Positions 1 to 9,569 of a stretch of DNA of 64,000 bases are shown here, piece after piece (the stretch's first letter is position 1; each line of letters starts with the position of its first letter). The DNA comes from MR-S7 sp000400995. Its GTDB lineage: Bacteria > Pseudomonadota > Gammaproteobacteria > Burkholderiales > Burkholderiaceae_C. The stretch lies in NCBI RefSeq assembly GCF_045291395.1, contig NZ_CP152342.1:3596001-3660000 (forward strand). The letters run 5' to 3'. Under the pieces are notes generated by a model, which had not been told where the DNA came from, searched no databases, and was given only the letters and a program-made list of their open reading frames with translations. Both the position numbers and the translations under genes were made by a program.

Positions 1-105
1 CATGACCCAGAACAGGCCATGCATCAAATACAAGTGGTCTCGGCGCACGAGGTACAGAATCAGTACCGCCAGGCCGATCCCTAAAAGAGCTGTCGTAAGT
101 TGCAT
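1..105 (-). CDS. DUF2304-family membrane protein, N-terminal fragment
   Basis: The minus strand reads open from an ATG at 105 to the left edge (35 codons, MQLTTALLGIGLAVLILYLV...). One hydrophobic segment spans about residues 3-20, followed by a charged RRDH turn. That start resembles small DUF2304 membrane proteins, which often sit near lipid or polysaccharide genes. An in-frame ATG at 114 is an alternative start. The gene is cut by the window edge, so length and role cannot be judged. It is divergent from groES. Confidence 0.6.
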   Translation of the reverse strand, partial: MQLTTALLGIGLAVLILYLVRRDHLYLMHGLFWVM

Positions 106-268
106 GGATGCCATTGGTCCCTCGATCGCCTTGCGGGGATGGAGGAGTGGCGGGAAGGAACCCTGACCACCCAAGCGCCCCCGATCTCAAGTGTGCCTCG
201 GCACGGTTTCCCGAGGCTCCAGGATTGTAAATGCGGTGCGTTGCGCACAGATTTCGGGCGTCCGGGCC

Positions 269-296
269 TTGAAAACACCCAGAACGCCCGTATCAT
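269..296 (+). promoter_or_regulatory. putative sigma-70 promoter of groESL
   Basis: TTGAAA (269-274) and TATCAT (291-296) are separated by 16 bases. The -10 box abuts and slightly overlaps the left arm of the CIRCE element, so a bound repressor would block initiation. A sigma-32 -10 box was looked for and does not fit. Confidence 0.6.
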
Positions 297-322
297 TAGC
301 ACTCGCTGCAGATGAGTGCTAA
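296..322. promoter_or_regulatory. CIRCE operator (HrcA binding site)
   Basis: TTAGCACTC (296-304), a 9-base spacer, then GAGTGCTAA (314-322): a perfect inverted repeat matching the CIRCE consensus in arms and spacing. CIRCE is the operator of the heat-shock repressor HrcA, whose activity depends on GroEL. It lies between the promoter and groES, so it should give heat-inducible groESL with chaperonin feedback. hrcA is not in this window. Confidence 0.95.
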
Positions 323-407
323 CACCTCTCTGCCGGGTTCCGAAGCGCCCGCCCCCGCGGGCGCGTTGTCGATAGTCGTAAACCTTTTGTCCTCTAGGAG
401 AGATGCA

Positions 408-698
408 ATGAACCTTCGCCCCCTGCACGATCGCGTGATCGTCAAGCGCCTGGAAAACGAAACCAAGACCGCCTCGGGCATCGTGATCCCCGACAACGCT
501 GCCGAGAAGCCCGATCAAGGCGAAGTGCTGGCCGTGGGCCCCGGCCGCAAGAACGACAAGGGCGACCTGATCGCCCTGAACGTGAAGGTCGGCGACCGCG
601 TGCTGTTCGGCAAGTACAGCGGCCAGACCGTGAAGGTCGATGGTGACGAACTGCTGGTCATGAAGGAAGACGACCTGTTCGCGGTCGTCGAGAAGTAA
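408..698 (+). CDS. groES: co-chaperonin GroES
   Basis: A 96-residue GroES/Cpn10, the heptameric lid of the GroEL folding chamber in the cytosol. It begins MNLRPLHDRVIVKRLE and carries the mobile-loop region ETKTASGIVIPDNAAEKP near residues 17-34, with the glycine/valine core typical of the family. Length is normal. The start is chosen because AGGAG at 396-400 lies 7 bases upstream; an upstream in-frame ATG at 312 falls inside the CIRCE element. groEL follows after 52 bases, forming the usual bicistronic operon under CIRCE control. Confidence 0.98.
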   Translation: MNLRPLHDRVIVKRLENETKTASGIVIPDNAAEKPDQGEVLAVGPGRKNDKGDLIALNVKVGDRVLFGKYSGQTVKVDGDELLVMKEDDLFAVVEK

Positions 699-750
699 GC
701 CTTCGGCACTTCTTCATCCCTTCCCTGTTTACTGAATCTGGAGAATTGAA

Positions 751-2391
<1,641 letters not shown>

Positions 2392-2415
2392 GCCTCCCGC
2401 TCGCCCGGGCAAACC

Positions 2416-2448
2416 AGCCCCGCAGTGCGCAAGCCTGCGGGGCTTTTT
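2416..2448 (+). terminator. rho-independent terminator of groESL
   Basis: AGCCCCGCAG (2416-2425) pairs perfectly with CTGCGGGGCT (2435-2444) around a 9-base loop, followed by a T run to 2448. It lies 25 bases after the groEL stop. Confidence 0.93.
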
Positions 2449-2454
2449 CTATGG

Positions 2455-2505
2455 TTTTGATAGCTGCCAGCGCTTGATGGACAAGCGCTGATGGCTCTTT
2501 TCGCC
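2455..2505. repeat. dispersed palindromic repeat, copy 1
   Basis: Copy of the family with core TAGCTGCCAGCGCTTGATGG. AGCGCTTG (2469-2476), a 5-base loop and CAAGCGCT (2482-2489) form a perfect 8-bp stem, flanked by T-rich sequence. It lies between the groEL terminator and the iron-uptake operon. Confidence 0.85.
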
Positions 2506-2544
2506 CACGACCTCCACATCGGCCAGTAATGATTTGTATGTAAA

Positions 2545-2563
2545 ATTGATATCCATTCTCATT
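2545..2563. promoter_or_regulatory. Fur-box-like operator
   Basis: The right half ATTCTCATT (2555-2563) is a perfect Fur half-site and the left half is a partial match; I count about 14 of 18 positions against AATGAGAAT-N-ATTCTCATT. It lies 20 bases before the first gene of the PepSY operon and in an AT-rich dip, so iron-dependent repression by Fur is likely. Confidence 0.6.
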
Positions 2564-2582
2564 ATTGTTCTGGATTGCTTCC

Positions 2583-2846
2583 ATGTGGATCGGTATCTTG
2601 CTGGCCGCCGTCTGCGGCGGGCTGTTTCTGTGCGCCACGCCCCGCGTTGAGGGGCCGCTCCAGGGCTGGCGCGGCACGGTGCTGGGGCTGATGGTGCTGC
2701 TGTTGGCCGTGTGGCAGACGCAGGCCGGCGGCCTGGGCCTGGCGACCTCCACTGCCCTGGTGCTGGGCGTGGCCATGTTGGTCCTGCCCTGCCTGAGCTG
2801 GTGGCAGGCCGCGCGCCGCCGCACCGCCAAGGCGGCCGCCCGATGA
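2583..2846 (+). CDS. small membrane protein of iron-uptake operon
   Basis: An 87-residue hydrophobic protein with about three predicted membrane segments (residues about 2-17, 32-48, 54-72) and a basic C-terminus (RRRTAKAAAR). The start ATG at 2583 lies 19 bases downstream of a Fur-box-like site. The stop overlaps the next start (ATGA), so it is translationally coupled to the next gene and then to the PepSY gene. Small membrane proteins of DUF3325/DUF3649 type occupy this position in siderophore-uptake clusters, but I cannot assign it to either with confidence. Its function is unknown; a helper role in inner-membrane iron or siderophore handling is inference from context. Confidence 0.7.
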   Translation: MWIGILLAAVCGGLFLCATPRVEGPLQGWRGTVLGLMVLLLAVWQTQAGGLGLATSTALVLGVAMLVLPCLSWWQAARRRTAKAAAR

Positions 2847-3133
2847 GCCGCGGCGCCCACGACAAAGCCGCGCCGCGCCACCTGCTGTTCAAGGGTTTTA
2901 CGGGCTTTCTCCTCGGCTTTCCGCTGGCGCTGTGGCTGAGCTGGCTGCTGATGTACGGTGGCCTGCTGCCCGCCTATCTGCCGGTGCGCGACCAGATCGC
3001 CATGTGGCTGGCGGTGCTGCTGTGGTGCGCCGCGCCGTGCGTGGCCTTCCTGGCACAAAGCCGCAAGCAGTGCGCGGCCGCTTTCCTGCTGGCCAACGTG
3101 GCGGCCTTCGCCGCCTGGAAGGTGCTGCAATGA
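2843..3133 (+). CDS. small membrane protein of iron-uptake operon
   Basis: A 96-residue protein with a short basic cytoplasmic start, then about three hydrophobic segments (residues about 19-42, 50-68, 77-93). It overlaps its upstream and downstream neighbours by four bases each (ATGA), which supports ATG 2843 as the start and a single operon with the PepSY protein. It could be a DUF3649-type protein, often found next to PepSY and TonB-receptor genes, but that is not certain. No catalytic motif is visible. Confidence 0.7.
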   Translation: MSRGAHDKAAPRHLLFKGFTGFLLGFPLALWLSWLLMYGGLLPAYLPVRDQIAMWLAVLLWCAAPCVAFLAQSRKQCAAAFLLANVAAFAAWKVLQ

Positions 3134-4629
3134 AGGCGCAGACCGTCAAGGACTACCTGGCCGTCCACACCTGGGTCGGCATTCTCTGCGGGCTGGTGCT
3201 GTACATCGCCTTCTACGCGGGCGCCTTCTCCATGCTGGAGGCCGAGATCACCCGCTGGACGCAGCCGCCCGCGCCCGCATCCAGCGCGGTGAGCAACGAC
3301 GGCGACGCGCTGGCCGCCACCTTCTTCGATGCCCACCCCGACGTGAAAGGCCGCGTGCGCCTGCGCTTTCCCGGCCCCGACAACGCCCAGCCCGCGCTGG
3401 CGCAGCTCGAGCGCGGCCAGGACGCGGTGTGGTGGCAGCTGGGCAGCGACGGCCAGCTGCGCCGCATGGATGCGCCGCGCGAGGACGACACCAGCGGCAA
3501 CTTCGTCGACTACCTGCACCGCAAGGGCGGCCTGCCGATTCCGCTGGAGGTGGCCGAGCCGGTCATCGGCCTCGTCTCGCTGGCCTACGGGCTGGCGCTG
3601 GTGTCGGGCATCGTGGTGCTGCTGCCGTCGCTGGTGAAGGACCTGTTCTACCTGCGCCTGGGCGCCAACCTCAAGCGCATGTGGCTGGACGTGCACAACC
3701 TGCTGGGCGTGGCCAGCCTGCCGTTCCACCTGGTCATCGCTTTCAGCGCCGCCGTGTTCGGCCTGCACGACATGGTCTACCTCGCGCAGGACAAGTTCAT
3801 CTACCGGGACGGCCTGAGCGCCACGGTGGCGCGCGACAGCGTGCCCCGGCCGCTGGCGGCCCGCGCCGACTGGCTGCCGCCCAGCGAGATCAAGCGCCGC
3901 GTGCAGGAGCAGGCCCCGCACTTCCAGCCCCTGGGTCTGGACTACGTGGTCCAGCCCGGCGGGGCCGTGGCCGCCGTGGGCGGTATCGACGAGCGGAACT
4001 TCCAGCGCGCTTCGCGCTACGGCCTGGCCTTCGTGAACCTGCGCACGGGCGAGATCTACGACCGCACCTACGTGCCGGGCGAAAGCGGCCACGCGTCGAG
4101 CGCGCTGCTCAGCAGCCTGTTCTCGCTGCACTTCGGCAGCTACGGCGGGGACACGGTGCGCATCCTCTACGTGCTGCTGGGCCTGTCGGGCGCGCTGCTG
4201 TTCTACACCGGCAACCTGCTGTGGATCGAGACGCGCACCAAGCGCGCGCGCAAGCCGCAGGATGGGCCGGCCATGGAACGCCCGCGCCACGTGCGCGTCG
4301 TCTCCGCCCTCACGCTGGGCGTGAGCTTGGGTTGCGCCGCCGCCCTGCCCGCCACGCTGGCGCTGGCGCACTGGCTGGCGCCCGTGGTCAGCGACCTGGA
4401 CACGCTGCACCAGGGCGCGTTCTACGGTCTGTTCGCCGCCTGCATCGCCTGGGCCCTCTGGCGCGGCACTGCGCAGGCTGCGCGTGGCCTGCTGTGGTTC
4501 ACGGCGCTGTGCAACGCGCTGGTGCCGCTGGCCGCCGTGCTGCGCCCCGGGCCCGACGGCGTATTGCTGGGCGCGGTGTGCGCGCTGCTGGCGCTGTTCT
4601 TCGCATGGGTGGGCTGGCGGCAACGGTAG
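3130..4629 (+). CDS. PepSY-associated transmembrane protein
   Basis: A 499-residue inner-membrane protein of the PepSY-TM family, found with siderophore receptors and thought to act in ferric-siderophore reduction or processing. It begins with the typical HTWVGILCGLVLYIAFYAG helix, has a large periplasmic loop, then HNLLGVASLPFHLVIAFSAA (about residues 192-211) with paired histidines that could ligate haem, further helices near residues 340-370, and a C-terminal hydrophobic bundle. The ATG overlaps the previous stop (ATGA). A TonB-dependent receptor follows after 76 bases with its own Fur-box-like site. Confidence 0.85.
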   Translation: MKAQTVKDYLAVHTWVGILCGLVLYIAFYAGAFSMLEAEITRWTQPPAPASSAVSNDGDALAATFFDAHPDVKGRVRLRFPGPDNAQPALAQLERGQDAVWWQLGSDGQLRRMDAPREDDTSGNFVDYLHRKGGLPIPLEVAEPVIGLVSLAYGLALVSGIVVLLPSLVKDLFYLRLGANLKRMWLDVHNLLGVASLPFHLVIAFSAAVFGLHDMVYLAQDKFIYRDGLSATVARDSVPRPLAARADWLPPSEIKRRVQEQAPHFQPLGLDYVVQPGGAVAAVGGIDERNFQRASRYGLAFVNLRTGEIYDRTYVPGESGHASSALLSSLFSLHFGSYGGDTVRILYVLLGLSGALLFYTGNLLWIETRTKRARKPQDGPAMERPRHVRVVSALTLGVSLGCAAALPATLALAHWLAPVVSDLDTLHQGAFYGLFAACIAWALWRGTAQAARGLLWFTALCNALVPLAAVLRPGPDGVLLGAVCALLALFFAWVGWRQR

Positions 4630-4654
4630 CGGTTACCTGTTGCAACACCATTAG

Positions 4655-4673
4655 AATGCGAGCTATTTTCATT
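4655..4673. promoter_or_regulatory. Fur-box-like operator upstream of TonB receptor
   Basis: AATGCGAGCTATTTTCATT matches AATGAGAAT-N-ATTCTCATT at about 15 of 18 scored positions. It lies 32 bases upstream of the receptor start in the gap after the PepSY gene. Iron-dependent control by Fur is inferred. Confidence 0.65.
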
Positions 4674-4705
4674 TGCAACACCATCATTCACAACAGGAAG
4701 CATCC

Positions 4706-6838
4706 ATGCCCGCCATCACCTGCCGCACGCTGCGGCGCACTCCGATTGCCCTGGCGCTAATCGCCATCAGCGCCGGCGCCGCCGCCCAGACCGCCCCCGC
4801 GCAAGGCGAGACCACGCTGCCCACGGTCACCGTGCGCAGCAAGTACGAGCGCGAAGACCTGCCCGTGCGCGCACCCGGCAACAAGGCTGCATCGGGTGCG
4901 CGCCTGGGCATCCTGGGCGCCACGTCCATCATGGAAGCGCCGGTGCACGTCAACGCCTACACGCGCGAGCTGGCCGAGGACTGGTCGGCCCTCACGCTGC
5001 AGGACGTGCTGGAGAACGACTCCGCCGTCGTCTTCACCACCAACAAGAATCACCTGCTGCAGAACTTCAACCTGCGCGGCCTGGACATGACGGCGATGGA
5101 CATCGCCACCAACGGCCTGTACGGCATCGCCCCGGCCAACTCGGTGCCGGTCGAGATGTTCGAGCGCATCGAGGTGCTGCGCGGCCCCAACGTGCTGCTC
5201 TCGGGCATGCCGCCCCTGTCCAGCGTGGCGGGCACCGTCAACATGGTGACCAAGCGCGCCCTGGCGCAGCCCATCGCCGACCTGACCGTGACCTACGGGT
5301 CGAAGTCCTACTTCCAGGCCCATGCCGACGTGGGCAAGCGCTTCGGTGAGGAAAAGCGCCTGGGCATCCGCTTCAACGGCGTCTACGGCTCCGGCGACAT
5401 GGGCGCCAAGGACGAGGAGCAGTCCCGCCGTGTCGGCGCGCTGGCGCTGGACTACGTGGGCGACCGCGCCCGCTTCTCGCTCGACCTGTACAACAGCGTC
5501 AACAAGATCGACAACGGCAGCCCTGGCATGTTCAACTTCCTGGGCAACGCGGCCATCCCCGGCGTGGGCCGCCTGCTGGCCCCGCCCGAGGGCGACACCA
5601 ACATGTTCCGCGGCACGCACGGCGAGTACGAGAACAGCGGCGCACTGGCCCGCGCCGAGTTCGACTTCACGCAGGACTGGCAGGGCTACTTCGCGGTGGG
5701 CGGCTCCGAGGCCGAGGGCCAGGGCCTGCTGTTTGGCACCCGCGCCTTCGTCACCGGCGCGGACGGCACCACGCGCGGCGCCATCTACAACGTGCACACC
5801 AAGTCCGAGCGCCGCACGGCCGAGGCCGGCATGATCGGCAAGTTCGACACGGGCGCTGTCCGCCACCGCCTGCAGGTGTCGGCCAACATCCTCAAGCACA
5901 AGGAAGGGACCGTGAACACGGCCTGCAACTACTGCTACACCACCAACATGTACGACCCGGTGGTTCCCAACTTCCCCTCCGCGCCCGTCTGGAAGGACTA
6001 CACCACCCAGAATGAATACCGTTCGCTGGCCGTGGCCGACACCATGGGCTTCGCCGACGAGAAGGTGCTGCTGACCGTGGGCGGCCGCCACCAGACCGTG
6101 AAGATGCCGCTGTCGAACTACAGCGAAAGCCGCTTCTCGCCGATGATCGCCGCCGTCGTGCGCCCCTGGGGCGACGACCTCTCGCTGTTCGGCAACTACA
6201 CCGAAGGGCTGGAGCCGGGCCAGATCGTGGGCGTGGGCTACACCAACACGGGCGAGGCCCTGCCGCCGAAGCAGACCAAGCAGATGGAGCTGGGCGTGAA
6301 GGTGCAGACCGGCGCGCTCACGCACACCGTCAGCGCCTTCGAGATCAAGCGGCCCTCGTTCATCAGCAACAACGGGGCCCCCCTGCCCACCCTGGTGGAC
6401 GACGGCGAGCAGCGCCTGCGCGGCCTGGAGTGGAGCATGTACGGACAGGTGGCGCAAACCGTGTCGCTGCTGGGCGGCATCACCCACATCAAGTCCGAGC
6501 AGCGCAACACCGGCAAGGACACCTTCGGCACACCCGAATGGCGCGTGCGCATCGGCATGGACTGGCAGACGCCCGTGCAGGGCCTGAAGGTAGGCGGCCG
6601 CGTGATCCACACCGGCTCGCAGTGGTCCGACTCGGGCAACCGCCTGCGCATGCCGTCCTGGAACCGCCTGGACCTGAACGCCAGCTACGCCACCCAGCTC
6701 GGCGCCACGCCCGTGCGCTTCAACGCCAGCGTGGAAAACGTGTCCGACAAAAAGTACTGGATCGGCACCTTCGGCGACGGCTTCGTGATGCCCGGCGCGC
6801 CGCGCACCTTCAAGCTGTCGGCCACTGTGTCGTTCTGA
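4706..6838 (+). CDS. TonB-dependent siderophore receptor
   Basis: A 710-residue outer-membrane receptor for ferric siderophore uptake, driven by TonB. A signal peptide ends near AISAGAAAQ (about residue 31), followed by a plug domain with NLRGLDM and MFERIEVLRGPNVLLSGMPP (about residues 125-175), then a beta-barrel ending in a C-terminal aromatic residue (KLSATVSF), as outer-membrane insertion requires. The start is ATG 4706 because AGGAAG at 4695-4700 precedes it; an in-frame ATG at 4673 lies inside the Fur-box-like site. The substrate cannot be told from the sequence. An intrinsic terminator follows. Confidence 0.93.
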   Translation: MPAITCRTLRRTPIALALIAISAGAAAQTAPAQGETTLPTVTVRSKYEREDLPVRAPGNKAASGARLGILGATSIMEAPVHVNAYTRELAEDWSALTLQDVLENDSAVVFTTNKNHLLQNFNLRGLDMTAMDIATNGLYGIAPANSVPVEMFERIEVLRGPNVLLSGMPPLSSVAGTVNMVTKRALAQPIADLTVTYGSKSYFQAHADVGKRFGEEKRLGIRFNGVYGSGDMGAKDEEQSRRVGALALDYVGDRARFSLDLYNSVNKIDNGSPGMFNFLGNAAIPGVGRLLAPPEGDTNMFRGTHGEYENSGALARAEFDFTQDWQGYFAVGGSEAEGQGLLFGTRAFVTGADGTTRGAIYNVHTKSERRTAEAGMIGKFDTGAVRHRLQVSANILKHKEGTVNTACNYCYTTNMYDPVVPNFPSAPVWKDYTTQNEYRSLAVADTMGFADEKVLLTVGGRHQTVKMPLSNYSESRFSPMIAAVVRPWGDDLSLFGNYTEGLEPGQIVGVGYTNTGEALPPKQTKQMELGVKVQTGALTHTVSAFEIKRPSFISNNGAPLPTLVDDGEQRLRGLEWSMYGQVAQTVSLLGGITHIKSEQRNTGKDTFGTPEWRVRIGMDWQTPVQGLKVGGRVIHTGSQWSDSGNRLRMPSWNRLDLNASYATQLGATPVRFNASVENVSDKKYWIGTFGDGFVMPGAPRTFKLSATVSF

Positions 6839-6851
6839 CCTGCGGCACTGC

Positions 6852-6885
6852 AAAAAAAGGGCCGGTCTTGCGACCGGCCTTTTTG
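6852..6885 (+). terminator. rho-independent terminator after TonB receptor
   Basis: An A-run, then GGCCGGTC (6860-6867), loop TTGC, GACCGGCC (6872-6879) and a T run. With A and T runs on both sides it may also end the convergent pgi transcript. Confidence 0.9.
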
Positions 6886-6890
6886 CTTCT

Positions 6891-6944
6891 GTATCGATAG
6901 CTGCCAGCGCTTTACCAGCAATCGCTAGAGGCCTATTTGGCTTG
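6891..6944. repeat. dispersed palindromic repeat, copy 2
   Basis: ATAGCTGCCAGCGCTTTACC... followed by a degraded right arm and AGAGGCCTATTTGGC. The copy overlaps the 3' end of pgi, so the last codons and the stop of pgi come from repeat sequence. Confidence 0.8.
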
Positions 6945-8516
6945 CAGTTTCTGCACCAGCGCGGCGGTGGACGGGTCCAGCCCCTCCACGCCGCCATGGC
7001 CCAGGCGCGGCTCGATGTCCTTGGCCACCACCTTGCCCAGTTCCACGCCCCACTGGTCGAAGCTGTTGATGCCCCAGAGGGCGCCGGCCACGAACACACG
7101 GTGCTCGTACAGCGCGATCAGCGCCCCCAGGCTGGCCGGATCCAGCCGCTCCAGCACCAGGAAGGTACTAGGCCGGTTGCCGGAGAACGCGCGGTGGCCG
7201 CCCGCGTCGGCGCGGCCCACCATGAGCGCGCGCGCCTGCGCGAGCGCGTTGGCCACCAGGCGCGGGTGCTGGCCGGGCAGATCGCGCCCAGGCTCGCGCA
7301 GCGCGATGAACTCCACGGGGATCACGTCCGGCCCCTGGTGGATCATCTGGAAGAACGCGTGCTGCCCGTTGGTGCCCGGCTCGCCCCAGATGGCGGGCGC
7401 GGTGGCATAGGGCAGCGCGGCGCCCTGCGCGTCCACGCCCTTGCCGTTGCTCTCCATCTCCAGCTGCTGCAGGTACGCGGGCAGGCGGCGCAGGCCATGG
7501 CTGTAGGGCGCCACGCTGCGGCTGGTGAAGCCGTGGAAGTTGCGGTACCACACGTCCAGCAGGCCCAGGCGCACGGGCAGGTTGGCTTCGAGCGGCGCGG
7601 TGCGGAAGTGCTCGTCCATCGCGTGCGCGCCCGCCAGCAGCTCGCGGAAGGCCGGCGCGCCGATGGCGATGGCGATCGGCAGGCCGATGGCCGACCACAG
7701 CGAGTAGCGCCCGCCCACCCAGTCCCAGAAACCCAGCGTGGTGGTGATGCCGAACTGCGCCGCCGCCTCCAGGTGGGTGGTGAGCGCGTAGAAGTGCCGC
7801 GCCACGTCGGTGCCGCCCTGGGACGTGAACCAGTCGCGCGCGGCCTGCGCGTTGGTCATCGTCTCCAGCGTGGTGAAGGTCTTGGAGGCGATGAGGAACA
7901 GCGTGCTCTCGGGACGCAGCGTGCGCAGCAGGCTGCCCAGCTCCATGCCGTCCACGTTGGAGATGAAGTGCAGGCGCTTGGCCGGGGGGCGCAGGTCGTC
8001 GAGCGCCTTCACCGCCATCGCGGGCCCGAGGTCGGAGCCGCCGATGCCGATGTTCACGATGTCGGTGATGGCGTCGTCCTGGCGCACCTGCTCGGCGATG
8101 CGCAGCATGGCGTCCAGCGTGGCGTGCACGTCGCGCAGGCCCTCCGCTACTACATTCGTAGCTGCCTGCGCTTGTCCTGCCTGCGCTGGAGCCGGTTTTC
8201 GCAACAACCAGTGCATCACCGCGCGCTGCTCGGTGTTGTTGATGGGCGCGCCCGCGAACATGGCGTCGCGGTAGGCCGGCAGGCCGCATTCGCGCGCCAG
8301 CTGCACCAGCAGCGCCTCGGTGGGCGCGTCGATGCGGTTCTTGGACAGGTCCGCGAACACGTGGGGCGCCTGCTGGCTGAAGCGCTCCACGCGCTGCGGG
8401 TCTTCGGCGAAGGCGTCGCGCACGTCGAAGTCCCGGCCTGCGCGCTCGTAGTGCGTGCGCAGTTGGCCCCAGGCATCCGTGCGGTCGCAGCGCGTGCGCG
8501 GGTCCGTGTAGCTCAT
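6933..8516 (-). CDS. pgi: glucose-6-phosphate isomerase
   Basis: A 527-residue phosphoglucose isomerase interconverting glucose-6-phosphate and fructose-6-phosphate in the cytosol. Visible motifs are NIGIGGSDLGP, IASKTFTTLETMTNA (sugar-phosphate binding) and GEPGTNGQHAFFQMIHQG with the catalytic glutamate and histidine region. Length is slightly short of the 549-residue E. coli form. Residues about 106-122 (AQAGQAQAAT and neighbours) are encoded by a copy of the dispersed repeat. The ATG overlaps the stop of tal by four bases, giving a tal-pgi operon. The 3' end also runs into a repeat copy. Confidence 0.97.
   Translation of the reverse strand: MSYTDPRTRCDRTDAWGQLRTHYERAGRDFDVRDAFAEDPQRVERFSQQAPHVFADLSKNRIDAPTEALLVQLARECGLPAYRDAMFAGAPINNTEQRAVMHWLLRKPAPAQAGQAQAATNVVAEGLRDVHATLDAMLRIAEQVRQDDAITDIVNIGIGGSDLGPAMAVKALDDLRPPAKRLHFISNVDGMELGSLLRTLRPESTLFLIASKTFTTLETMTNAQAARDWFTSQGGTDVARHFYALTTHLEAAAQFGITTTLGFWDWVGGRYSLWSAIGLPIAIAIGAPAFRELLAGAHAMDEHFRTAPLEANLPVRLGLLDVWYRNFHGFTSRSVAPYSHGLRRLPAYLQQLEMESNGKGVDAQGAALPYATAPAIWGEPGTNGQHAFFQMIHQGPDVIPVEFIALREPGRDLPGQHPRLVANALAQARALMVGRADAGGHRAFSGNRPSTFLVLERLDPASLGALIALYEHRVFVAGALWGINSFDQWGVELGKVVAKDIEPRLGHGGVEGLDPSTAALVQKLQAK
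8148..8202. repeat. dispersed palindromic repeat inside pgi
   Basis: The plus strand reads TAGCTGCCTGCGCTTGTCC then TGCGCTGGAGCCGGTTTTC, matching the repeat family with a decayed right stem arm. It lies in frame in pgi and encodes an Ala/Gln/Pro-rich stretch (about residues 106-122) on the opposite strand. Confidence 0.65.
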
Positions 8517-9463
8517 GCGGCGGCTTGCATCAGCTGTTCGAGCTTGGCCGCGTCGGCCGCGAAGGCGCGGATGCCCTCGGCGAGCTTTTCCGTGGCCATG
8601 GCGTCTGCGTTGAGCGCGTAGCGGAAGCCCGCCTCGTCGTACTGCACGGGCTCGATGGCCACGCGGCGCGCGGCCTCGGGGTCGAGCACGCGCGCGACGG
8701 GCGCCTCGCTGGCGGCGAGCTGGGTCAGCAACTCGGGCGCGATGGTCAGCAGGTCGCAGCCCGCCAGCGCCACGATCTGGCCCGTGTTGCGGAAGCTCGC
8801 GCCCATCACCTCCGTGGCGATGCCGAAGTGCTTGTAGTGGTTGTAGATGGCCCGCACGGACTGCACGCCGGGGTCGTTGGCGCCGGCCATCGCGGCGTCG
8901 TCCCAGCTGCTGCCGGCCTGCTTCTTGTACCAGTCGTAGATGCGGCCGACGAAGGGCGAGATGAGCTGCACCTTGGCCTGCCCGCAGGCCACGGCCTGGG
9001 CGAACGAGAACAGCAGCGTGAGGTTGGTGTGGATGCCCCTGGCCTCCAGCAGCCGCGCGGCCTCGATGCCCTCCCAGGTGGAGGCGATCTTGATGAGCAC
9101 GCGGTCGATATGGATGCCCTCGGCCTGGTACAGCTCCACGATGCGCTCGGCGCGCGCCACGGTGGCGGCGGTGTCGAACGACAGGCGCGCGTCGACCTCG
9201 GTGGACACGCGGCCCGGGATGATGGAGAGGATCTCGCAGCCGAAGCGCACGATGAGCCGGTCCATCAGCTCGCCGATGTCGCGGCCGTGGAAGCGCGTCA
9301 CGCAGTCCTGGAGCAGCGGCGCGTATTCAGGCTTCTGCACGGCCTTGAGAATCAGCGACGGATTGGTGGTCGCGTCCTGCGGCTGGAACTGGGCCAGCTG
9401 CTTGAAGTCGCCGGTATCGGCCACTACGGTGGTGAACTGTTTGAGCGCGTCGAGTTGGTTCAA
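8513..9463 (-). CDS. tal: transaldolase
   Basis: A 316-residue class I transaldolase of the non-oxidative pentose-phosphate pathway, moving dihydroxyacetone units between sedoheptulose-7-phosphate and glyceraldehyde-3-phosphate. The Schiff-base lysine is K125 in VLIKIASTWEG; other family motifs are DATTNPSLILKA and PGRVSTEVDARLSFD. Full length for the TalB type. Its last bases overlap pgi, and zwf starts 106 bases away on the other strand, so the oxidative and non-oxidative branches share an intergenic region. Confidence 0.97.
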   Translation of the reverse strand: MNQLDALKQFTTVVADTGDFKQLAQFQPQDATTNPSLILKAVQKPEYAPLLQDCVTRFHGRDIGELMDRLIVRFGCEILSIIPGRVSTEVDARLSFDTAATVARAERIVELYQAEGIHIDRVLIKIASTWEGIEAARLLEARGIHTNLTLLFSFAQAVACGQAKVQLISPFVGRIYDWYKKQAGSSWDDAAMAGANDPGVQSVRAIYNHYKHFGIATEVMGASFRNTGQIVALAGCDLLTIAPELLTQLAASEAPVARVLDPEAARRVAIEPVQYDEAGFRYALNADAMATEKLAEGIRAFAADAAKLEQLMQAAA

Positions 9464-9569
9464 GGAAAAGTCCTCTCAAAATGCAGGCCAATAGCCGGAG
9501 TGTATGCGCGGGAGCAGCATGGTCCCTGTCGGCCGGGGCCGCGGATGAAACTCGGTAACATTGTTCGCC

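Noticed and set aside
268..294. Sigma-32 promoter for groESL
   Set aside because: CTTGAAA is present, but no CCCCATNT-like -10 is correctly placed. The CIRCE element already explains heat control.
4757..7099. 780-residue antisense frame over the TonB receptor and pgi
   Set aside because: It covers two clear genes, crosses a terminator and a repeat, and has no domain pattern.
9464..9569. HexR operator between tal and zwf
   Set aside because: No palindrome resembling TGTA-(N)-TACA was found, so regulation by HexR remains inference from gene order.
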